A program made the translations under genes and the position numbers. The notes beneath the pieces were generated by a model. That model made no database searches. It was given only the letters and a program-made list of their open reading frames with translations, and was not told where the DNA came from. Below, piece by piece: positions 58,065 through 64,000 of a stretch of DNA of 64,000 bases. Positions within the stretch are counted from its first letter, which is position 1, and each line of letters opens with the position of its first letter. This DNA comes from Frondihabitans sp. 762G35 (lineage in GTDB: Bacteria > Actinomycetota > Actinomycetes > Actinomycetales > Microbacteriaceae): the NCBI RefSeq assembly GCF_002074055.1, contig NZ_CP014619.1:1240001-1304000 (forward strand), given 5' to 3'.

Positions 58065-59657
58065 TCAGTCGTCGTCCTCGACCTCGGCGAGCCGCAGCTC
58101 CTCGACGTCGAGGCGGGCCTGGTAGCGGCGGAGGACGGTGTCGTCGATCCGACGCTCGTCGCGGAGCTTGACGACGGTCTCGCGCTTCACGCCGAGGAGG
58201 GCCAGCCGGAGCCGTTCCTCCTGGTCGACCTGCTCCTCCTCCGCGTCGTCGTCGGCCTCGGAGTTCTCCTCGTCGCGGTCCAGCCGCTCGAGGCGCTCGC
58301 GGTACGAGGCGCGGACCACCTCCTTGGCCTTTTCGGAGGTCTCGAGCCCTCTCGCCACCTCGTCCAGCTCGTCGAGGGCCGTCTCGAGGGCGGACCGCTC
58401 GGCCAGCACGAACTCGTCCGCCTCGGTCGGATCCGGAGGCAGATCCGCGAAGCGGATCACGGCGGGCAGGGTGCTCCCCTGCACGATGAGGGTGACCAGG
58501 ATGACGGCGAAGGTCGACGCGATGATGAGGTCGCGCATCGGGAACGGGTCGCCGTTCGCCGTCTCCGCCGGGAGCGAGAGCGCCGCCGCCAGGGAGACCG
58601 CGCCGCGGAACCCGGCCCAGGCGATCGGGGTGCGCTGGCGCCAGTGGATCCGTCGGGCGCGCTGGGCGGGCCGGCGGTCGAGGAGTCGGATGACGACGGG
58701 GGCGACGTTCACCCAGAAGATGCGCGTGAGGACGACGGCCACGACGAGGAGGGCCGCGAGCAGCGCTGCGGGCCCGAGGCGCCCCCCGGCGAGGTCGGTG
58801 ACCACGCGGTGGAACTCCAGCCCGAGCAGCACGAAGAGCGAGCCGTTGAGGAGTTGGACGGCGACCTCCCAGAAGCCGAAGCCCTGGATCCTGCCCCGCG
58901 CGGAGATGACCTTCGGGCCGCCCTGGCTCAGAACGAGCCCGCAGGTGACGACGGCCACGACGCCGGAGACGCCGAGCGCCTCGGCGGGCAGGTAGGCGAG
59001 GAACGGGGTCAGGACGCTGAAGACGCTCTCGAGGCGCTCGTCGTGGAGGAACCGGCGGAGGAACACGACGGCCAGGCCGACGGCCAGGCCGATGGCGATC
59101 CCGACGCCGTAGGAGGCGACGAACTGCAGCGCGGCGGGGCCGAAGGTCACGTCGGTGCCCGAGGTCGCGGCGGCCACCGCGACGGCGAACAGCGTGAGCG
59201 CCGTGCCGTCGTTCACGAGGCTCTCGGTGTGCAGGATCGTCATGGTGCGTCGCGGGAGGTCGTGCGCGACCGCCGTCACGGCCGTCGCGTCGGTCGGGGC
59301 GAGGATCGCGCCGAGGGCGATCGCCACGGCCCACGGCATGCCGAAGGCGTGTCCGACGACGGCCACCACGGCCGCGGTCGCGAAGACGAGCACCGTCGCC
59401 AGCAACGTGATGCTGCGGAGGTTCGCCCGGATCTCGCGCAGCGAGGTGTTCAGCGACTCCCAGTAGAGGAGCGCCGGCAGGAACAGCAGGAGCACGATCT
59501 CCGGGGGGAGCTGCACGCCGCCGAGGCCGGGGACGAAGCCGAGGGCTCCGCCGAGCAGCAGGAGCACGATCGGCGTCGCGACGCGGGTCTTCTCGCCGAT
59601 CCAGCCACCGACGAGGATCGTCGCCCCGAGGACGACGAGGAGCTCGAGAACCTGCAC
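58065..59657 (-). CDS. Na+/H+ antiporter (CPA1 family)
   Basis: A 530-residue cation/proton antiporter with about 12 helices. Conserved APTDATAVTAV (Asp123) and the VND pair near 149-150 are the ion-binding signatures of NhaP/CPA1 transporters; GFRGAVSLAAALSLP is another. The C-terminal ~110 residues are charged and coiled (RLDRDEENSEADDDAEEEQVDQEERLRL), a cytoplasmic regulatory tail. The GTG is preferred because GAGGAG lies 6 bases upstream; an ATG at 59693 would add 12 residues. Roles: pH and sodium homeostasis. Confidence 0.9.
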   Translation of the reverse strand: MQVLELLVVLGATILVGGWIGEKTRVATPIVLLLLGGALGFVPGLGGVQLPPEIVLLLFLPALLYWESLNTSLREIRANLRSITLLATVLVFATAAVVAVVGHAFGMPWAVAIALGAILAPTDATAVTAVAHDLPRRTMTILHTESLVNDGTALTLFAVAVAAATSGTDVTFGPAALQFVASYGVGIAIGLAVGLAVVFLRRFLHDERLESVFSVLTPFLAYLPAEALGVSGVVAVVTCGLVLSQGGPKVISARGRIQGFGFWEVAVQLLNGSLFVLLGLEFHRVVTDLAGGRLGPAALLAALLVVAVVLTRIFWVNVAPVVIRLLDRRPAQRARRIHWRQRTPIAWAGFRGAVSLAAALSLPAETANGDPFPMRDLIIASTFAVILVTLIVQGSTLPAVIRFADLPPDPTEADEFVLAERSALETALDELDEVARGLETSEKAKEVVRASYRERLERLDRDEENSEADDDAEEEQVDQEERLRLALLGVKRETVVKLRDERRIDDTVLRRYQARLDVEELRLAEVEDDD

Positions 59658-59751
59658 GGTGCGCTCCTCTCCGTCGCTCCGGCCGAGCGGCATCCGAACT
59701 GTACTCGGTTCCGCCCTCCGCTCCGAACCCGGATCCTGCCGGGGAGACGCC

Positions 59752-59757
59752 TAGGGT
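59752..59757 (+). promoter_or_regulatory. -10 box of a leaderless promoter (SDR gene)
   Basis: TAGGGT ends exactly 6 bases before the ATG at 59764. Confidence 0.55.
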
Positions 59758-59763
59758 GGAGCG

Positions 59764-60567
59764 ATGAACCACGACCACGTCGCCCTCGTCACCGGGGCCA
59801 ACCACGGTATCGGCGCCGCCCTCGCCGAGCGTCTCGCCGCGGACGGACTCGCCGTCCTCCTGACCTTCTGGAGCTTCGAGGAGCCCGCGGACGAGGGCAC
59901 CCCCGAACGTCAGCGCGAGAACCACCGCTCGGACGCCTCCGCCGTCGTGGAGCGCATCCGTGCGGCCGGTGGGCGCGCCGTCGCCGTGCGGGCCGACCTC
60001 ACTGACGCCTCCGTGATCCCCGCGCTCTTCGATCGGGCGGAGCAGGAGTTCGGCCCCGTCGACGTCCTCGTGAACAACGCGACCGCGTCGCTGAGCGACA
60101 CGTTCCGGCCCGTCGAGCGCGACTGGGCGGGCCGCACCCTGGGGCCCGTCACGGCCGAGACCTTCGACCGGCAGTTCGGCGTCGACGCCCGCGCGGGGGC
60201 ACTGCTGATCGCCGAGTTCGCGGGGCGCCTGCAGCGTCGCGGCGGCTCCTGGGGCCGGATCCTCGGCCTCACCTCGGGCGGCGAGCGCGGATTCCCGCAG
60301 GAGGTGTCGTACGGGGCGGCGAAGGCGGCGCTGGTCAACTACCTGATGTCGGCGAGCCTCGAGCTGAGTCGCTTCGGCGTCACCGCGAACGCGATCCACC
60401 CGCCCGTCACCGACACCGGCTGGGTGACCGACGACGTGCGCGCGTCGGTCGCGACGAACGACGCGTTCTTCAGCGTCGCCGAGCCCGACGAGGTCGCCGA
60501 TCTCGCGTCGTTCCTCGTGTCGGACGCGGGGCGTCGCGTGACCGGCAACGTCATCCGCATGGGCTGA
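59764..60567 (+). CDS. SDR-family oxidoreductase
   Basis: A 267-residue SDR with the TGANHGIG dinucleotide motif (10-17), NNATAS (104-109, in place of NNAG) and the active-site Tyr183 and Lys187 (VSYGAAKAAL) with a serine near 171. An insertion after beta-2 (WSFEEPADEGTPERQRENH) distinguishes it from plain FabG; it resembles 3-ketoacyl-type reductases linked to aminoglycoside-like annotations. The substrate is unknown. Monocistronic, leaderless, convergent with marR. Confidence 0.87.
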   Translation: MNHDHVALVTGANHGIGAALAERLAADGLAVLLTFWSFEEPADEGTPERQRENHRSDASAVVERIRAAGGRAVAVRADLTDASVIPALFDRAEQEFGPVDVLVNNATASLSDTFRPVERDWAGRTLGPVTAETFDRQFGVDARAGALLIAEFAGRLQRRGGSWGRILGLTSGGERGFPQEVSYGAAKAALVNYLMSASLELSRFGVTANAIHPPVTDTGWVTDDVRASVATNDAFFSVAEPDEVADLASFLVSDAGRRVTGNVIRMG

Positions 60568-60595
60568 CTCGGCGTGGCGGCGCGCACGCGCGTCG

Positions 60596-61099
60596 TCAGG
60601 AGGCGGCGGTGCCCGGAGGAGGGGTGTTCGCGAAGAGCCGCGACTCCGGGTCGAGCCGAGCCAGGAGCGCCGCGCTGATGTCGTCGAGCTGCGCCACCTG
60701 CTCCTGCGTCAGCACGTCGATCACGGCGCCGCGCACGTTCTCGACGTGGCCGGGTGCCGCGTGTACGACCTTCCGCCAGCCCGCGTCGGTCAGCGTCGCG
60801 TTCGTCGCGCGGCGATCCTCGACGCACGGCGAGCGTTCCACGAAGCCCTGGCCCTCCAAGCGCGACACCACGCGCGAGAGCCGGGGGAGCGTCGCGTTCG
60901 TGCGCGAGGCCAGGTGCGTCATGCGGAGCGTCCGCCCGGGCGTCTCGGAGAGCATCGCGAGGACGAAGTACTCGAAGTGGGTGATCCCCTCGTCGCGGTC
61001 GAGCTGCGAATCGAGCACGCCCGGGAGGAGCTCGAGGACGGCGGCGAACCGCACCCACGCCCGCCGCTCGTCGTCGGTGAGCCAGCGCGTGTCGTCCAT
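60596..61099 (-). CDS. MarR-family transcriptional regulator
   Basis: A 167-residue MarR protein. The winged HTH runs at about residues 55-115 (LRMTHLASRTNATLPRLSRVVSRLEGQGFVERSPCVEDRRATNATLTDAG), where DRRATNATLT is the wing. Flanking helices form the dimer. It is divergent from a hypothetical gene; the dyad GGTTGT-N4-ACAACC lies just upstream. TAGACT ends 6 bases before the ATG, so it is probably leaderless and autorepressed. Ligand unknown. Confidence 0.92.
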   Translation of the reverse strand: MDDTRWLTDDERRAWVRFAAVLELLPGVLDSQLDRDEGITHFEYFVLAMLSETPGRTLRMTHLASRTNATLPRLSRVVSRLEGQGFVERSPCVEDRRATNATLTDAGWRKVVHAAPGHVENVRGAVIDVLTQEQVAQLDDISAALLARLDPESRLFANTPPPGTAAS

Positions 61100-61105
61100 C
61101 CCCCG

Positions 61106-61111
61106 AGTCTA
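61106..61111 (-). promoter_or_regulatory. -10 box of a leaderless promoter (marR)
   Basis: TAGACT on the minus strand ends exactly 6 bases before the ATG at 61099. Confidence 0.6.
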
Positions 61112-61114
61112 GCG

Positions 61115-61136
61115 ATTGGTTGTCGATACAACCGAT
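61115..61136. promoter_or_regulatory. MarR-type operator
   Basis: GGTTGT (61118-61123) and ACAACC (61128-61133) form a perfect inverted repeat with a 4-base spacer, extended by AT pairs on both sides to 22 bp. It starts 3 bases beyond the marR -10 box and lies 26 bases before the -10 box of the divergent gene. Confidence 0.75.
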
Positions 61137-61161
61137 GGGCCGACGGCTCCGCGGGCGCGCC

Positions 61162-61167
61162 TACGCT
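61162..61167 (+). promoter_or_regulatory. -10 box of a leaderless promoter
   Basis: TACGCT ends exactly 6 bases before the ATG at 61174. Confidence 0.5.
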
Positions 61168-61173
61168 CGGACA

Positions 61174-61590
61174 ATGGAGAACCGGTTCCGGATCGACGGC
61201 CACGACCTGGAGGTCGATGCGCGCCGCTCCGTCGTGAACGTCGACGTCGACGGCGTCCTCGACGCCACGATCGCGGCCCGCAGGATCCCCGGCGAGGTCT
61301 CGCACTGGGCCACCGTCGCCCCTCGGCTCCACTTCGCCCGCGTTCCGCTGCGTTTCGACGGCGAACGCCTGGGCGCCACCGTCGACCAGGAGTTCCTCGA
61401 CTCGCTGCTCCTGGAGGACGGCGGCGTGACCTTCGCCCTCAGCTCGCGTTTCGACGCCTTCGGCACGCTCACGAGCCACGCCGGCGACCGGATCCGCTTC
61501 ACGGGGCGGGTCGAGACCCCGTGGTCGGACGAGCCGTGGCGGCTCGACGTCGCCTGCGGATTCGGTGGTCGGCGGCGCGCGGAGATCTGA
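61174..61590 (+). CDS. Hypothetical beta-rich protein
   Basis: A 138-residue soluble protein, mostly beta by appearance (NRFRIDGHDLEVDARRSVVNVDVDGVLDATIAARRIPGEV). No signal peptide and no family recognised. It is divergent from marR across a 74-bp region with a clear MarR operator, so it may be the MarR target. The ATG has a TACGCT box at leaderless spacing and no ribosome binding site. Confidence 0.65.
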   Translation: MENRFRIDGHDLEVDARRSVVNVDVDGVLDATIAARRIPGEVSHWATVAPRLHFARVPLRFDGERLGATVDQEFLDSLLLEDGGVTFALSSRFDAFGTLTSHAGDRIRFTGRVETPWSDEPWRLDVACGFGGRRRAEI

Positions 61591-61612
61591 CGGGGTCGGC
61601 GTCCCGGTCGCG

Positions 61613-62353
61613 TCACGGGCAGCCGGAGAGGACGCGCAGCAGCGCGCCGCGCTCCGACGCCGTGACCCAGAGCCGGTACTTCGCCTTGACCCGGATCTGG
61701 CGGGTGACGTAGGCGCAGCGGTAGCCGGCGTCCGCGGGGAGCCAGGCCGAGGCATCCTGCGAGCCCTTGTCGTCGTTGGAGGCGCCGTCGACCGCGAGGA
61801 GTTCGAGCGGATCGTTGGCGAAGGCGACCCGCTGCTCCGGGGAGAGGTTCTGGGCGCCCGTCCGCCAGGCGTCGCTCAGGGCGACGACGTGGTCGATCTG
61901 GACGAGCTCGGACGTCCGCGGCCCCTTGACGAAGGAGATCCGGGCACCGCTGTAGGGCGACGTCAGAAGCCCGGACAGGACCTTGCACGTCGACGACCGC
62001 CTCACGCCGGAGAGGTCGCGGGCGAGCACGTCGTTGCGGGTGTCGCAGCCGTTGCGGTCGACGTCGATCCACGCGTCGCCGAAGTCGGCGGTCCGGTCGT
62101 AGCGCGCGCCCGTCGCCCACGGGCGCACGGCGAGGCCGCCGAGGAGCGTGCGCGCGGCGGCCGCGTCGACGGACGCCGGCGCCGGGGGAGCGCCGGACGC
62201 CTCGGCCGTCGGTGCCGCCGCGCTGGACGTCGCCGTGCCCGCGGAGCCCGGATCGACGGATGCGCCGCGCCCCGACGCCACGAACAGCGCCACGGCGACG
62301 GCCACGACGACGAGGGTGCCGAGGGCGGCGCCCCGTCCGCGTCGGCGCGTCAC
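61613..62353 (-). CDS. Exported HNH-family endonuclease
   Basis: A 246-residue protein with an N-terminal membrane anchor or signal (LGTLVVVAVAVALFVASG, about 11-28), an Ala/Pro/Ser linker and a GmrSD-C/DUF1524-like HNH domain: QIDHVVALSDAW has the metal/general-base Asp154-His155, then RVAFANDPLELLAVDGASNDDKGSQDASAWLP. Cysteine pairs (RNGCDTRND, SSTCKVL) could be disulfides outside the cell. Such secreted nucleases are common in actinomycetes and may scavenge DNA. Start is GTG in a weak context. Confidence 0.85.
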   Translation of the reverse strand: MTRRRGRGAALGTLVVVAVAVALFVASGRGASVDPGSAGTATSSAAAPTAEASGAPPAPASVDAAAARTLLGGLAVRPWATGARYDRTADFGDAWIDVDRNGCDTRNDVLARDLSGVRRSSTCKVLSGLLTSPYSGARISFVKGPRTSELVQIDHVVALSDAWRTGAQNLSPEQRVAFANDPLELLAVDGASNDDKGSQDASAWLPADAGYRCAYVTRQIRVKAKYRLWVTASERGALLRVLSGCP

Positions 62354-62473
62354 CGGAGGCCCTTCCCGGGAGTCGGCTGCGAGTCGGAGGGCATCCCTCC
62401 ATTCTGGGGCGTTCCTGGGTCGCGGGCGATCAGCGTGGGCGGCAAGCCTCCTCGACCCGCGGAACGGAGCACC

Positions 62474-63016
62474 ATGGCCCCCGAGTCAGCGACCCGCACC
62501 CCGACCCCGCTCGACCGGGTCTTCCTCTGGTTCGTCGTGATCAAGGGGGTGGACGGGCTCCTCGAGCTCGTCGGCGGGACCGCGCTCCTCGTGATCGGCC
62601 CCGGCGCCCTCGGGACGCTCGCGCGCTGGGCCCTCGGGCAGGTGCTCGCCGCCGATCCCGACAACGCTCTGGCGGAGTCGCTCCGGCCGGGCGTCGCGCA
62701 CCTCACGGCCGCGACGACGGTCTTCGCGGGGGTGTACCTGCTGATCCACGGCGTCGTGAAGGTCGTGCTCTGGTGGGCGGTCGCCCGCCACCGCTACGGC
62801 CTCTACCCGTGGATGATCGCCGTGCTCTGCATCTTCATCGGCTACCAGGTCTACGAGCTCGCGGCCTCGTGGTCGTGGGCCCTCGCCGCCCTGACGGTGT
62901 TCGACGTGGTGATCGTGTGGCTGACGGTGATCGAGTACCGGCGGCACCGGCATCCTGCCCGGGTCGTCGACGGGGCGGACGAGCGTTCGCACCGCGACCA
63001 GGAGCTCGTCGGCTGA
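62474..63016 (+). CDS. DUF2127 family membrane protein
   Basis: A 180-residue protein with four helices. DRVFLWFVVIKGVDGLLELVGGTALLVIG opens it and LIHGVVKVVLWWAVARHRYGLYPWMIAVLCIFIGYQVYEL is the conserved centre; both fit DUF2127. The function is not known. ACGGAG lies 7 bases before the ATG. It is convergent with the MFS exporter gene. Confidence 0.83.
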   Translation: MAPESATRTPTPLDRVFLWFVVIKGVDGLLELVGGTALLVIGPGALGTLARWALGQVLAADPDNALAESLRPGVAHLTAATTVFAGVYLLIHGVVKVVLWWAVARHRYGLYPWMIAVLCIFIGYQVYELAASWSWALAALTVFDVVIVWLTVIEYRRHRHPARVVDGADERSHRDQELVG

Positions 63017-63024
63017 GACGCCCC

Positions 63025-64000
63025 TCAGGCGGCGAGCCGGTGCTCGATCCGCAGGAGCGGCACGTGGTGCTTCATCACGACGTGCAGGGTGAGCTGACCG
63101 CGCCGCGCGAGGGCGATCCCCGCGACGAGCGCCGCGAGCGCGGGAAGGCCGCCGGAGACGACCATGCCCGCCTGCACGCCGAAGGTCGACACGATGCCGC
63201 CCATGAGCGGCCCGCCGATGGCCTGACCGCCCAGCAGCACCAGGATGTAGAGCGACATGACGCGACCGCGGATCGCGATGTTGCTCGACATCTGCACGAG
63301 CGAGTTGGCGGCCGTCAGGAACAGCAGCGACGCGACTCCGACGGCGACGAGGAGAACCGCGAAGGGAACGATCGAGGGCATCAGCCCGGCCGTCGCCTGC
63401 AGGAGCCCCGTGGCCCCCACGGCGACGACGATGGTACGGAGCCGCACGGTGGCGCGCCGGGTCGACAGGAGCGCGCCCGCGAGCGCGCCCACCGCGATCA
63501 TCGAGTTGAAGAGGCCGTAGCCGCCCGCGCCGACGTGGAAGACGCGGTCGGCGTAGGACGCGAGCAGCACGGGCATGGTGAGGCCGAACACGGCGAAGAC
63601 GGCGACGAGGAAGACCGGCCAGACGATGGTCGGCTTGCCGATCGCGTAGCGGAGGCCCTCCCGGAGCTGCCCCGTGGCGCGGGGCGGCGGGGCGAGCCTC
63701 GTCATCTGCGAGGTCCGCAGGAGCCCCAGCATCACCACCACGAGCACGCACGCCACCCCGTTCACGGCGAACGCCCACCCGGCTCCGACCGCCAGGAGGA
63801 GCACTCCCGCGATGGCCGGACCGATCATCCCGCCGAGCTGGAACACGGAGGAGTTGATGCTGATCGCGTTGCGGAGGTTCTTCTGCCCGACGAGCTCGGT
63901 CACGATGACCTGCCGGGCGGGGTTGTCGATCACGGTGACGAGGCCCGTGACGAAGGCGATCGCCCAGACCATCCACGCCTCGACGTTGCCGGTCAGGGTG
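63025..64000 (-). CDS. MFS transporter, C-terminal part (5' end outside window)
   Basis: The visible 324 residues hold about nine helices of an MFS protein. VTVIDNPARQVIVTELVGQKNLRNAISINSSVFQLGGMIGPAIAGVLL matches the EntS/DUF894-type exporters. The frame stays open to the window end (…TGNVEAWMVWAIAF), so the gene starts beyond 64000. Probably a drug or siderophore exporter; the substrate cannot be told. Confidence 0.87.
   Translation of the reverse strand, partial: TLTGNVEAWMVWAIAFVTGLVTVIDNPARQVIVTELVGQKNLRNAISINSSVFQLGGMIGPAIAGVLLLAVGAGWAFAVNGVACVLVVVMLGLLRTSQMTRLAPPPRATGQLREGLRYAIGKPTIVWPVFLVAVFAVFGLTMPVLLASYADRVFHVGAGGYGLFNSMIAVGALAGALLSTRRATVRLRTIVVAVGATGLLQATAGLMPSIVPFAVLLVAVGVASLLFLTAANSLVQMSSNIAIRGRVMSLYILVLLGGQAIGGPLMGGIVSTFGVQAGMVVSGGLPALAALVAGIALARRGQLTLHVVMKHHVPLLRIEHRLAA

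Overview
The window is very GC-rich DNA (GC-rich third codon positions, many GTG starts, overlapping ATGA/GTGA gene junctions). Its gene families (CGNR zinc-finger regulator, QsdR-type TetR, DUF427, SOUL, G5/excalibur protein, glucodextranase) and many apparently leaderless promoters fit an actinomycete. Microbacteriaceae is my best guess but is not proven. I see no rRNA, tRNA, prophage, transposase or CRISPR array. The content is typical of a free-living soil or plant-surface heterotroph with many catabolic operons, each next to its own regulator.

Layout: 1-4603 is the lower hydroxyquinol/beta-ketoadipate pathway: maleylacetate reductase (partial) and intradiol dioxygenase on plus, convergent with pcaI-pcaJ-pcaF-iclR on minus, with a tandem IclR-type operator at 4617-4652. 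4756-9135 is an M20 peptidase, GntR, alpha/beta hydrolase and APC permease operon. A paralogous set (GntR, Pip-like hydrolase, APC permease, acetamidase) lies at 24071-28289. Both look like amide or peptide scavenging modules. 9214-23986 holds a SOUL protein, a b-type cytochrome-like membrane protein, GtrA, an EamA exporter with its CGNR regulator, a GMC oxidoreductase with a LacI regulator and operator, a membrane-anchored molybdopterin oxidoreductase, and a PadR-regulated ABC exporter. 28399-44276 holds a large secreted glucodextranase and many small or singleton genes (G5/excalibur, VOC, lysozyme-like, APC permease, two SRPBCC proteins, patatin, lipoprotein, AbiEi-like). 44472-52157 is an acyl-CoA catabolic cluster around a QsdR-type regulator: ligase, thioesterase, acyl-CoA dehydrogenase, thiolase, Zn-ADH, SDR and MaoC hydratase, together a possible (R)-hydroxyacyl beta-oxidation route. 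52200-64000 holds an S9 peptidase, GH2 glycosidase, MOSC protein, quinone oxidoreductase, CPA1 antiporter, SDR, MarR, HNH nuclease, DUF2127 protein and a truncated MFS exporter.

The most unusual content is non-coding. Six copies of an exactly 72-bp palindrome centred on CCTAGG sit between genes. A second superfamily of hairpins (two GAGTGGACAGTT-arm and three GAGACTCCACGA-arm copies) shares a loop core although the arms differ. A third locus has four 21-bp tandem units followed by an inverted copy. The heptamer GCAGGAT/ATCCTGC is clearly over-represented and forces rare codons inside genes. At least a dozen genes have a TANNNT-like -10 box ending about 6 nt before the start codon, which implies leaderless mRNAs.
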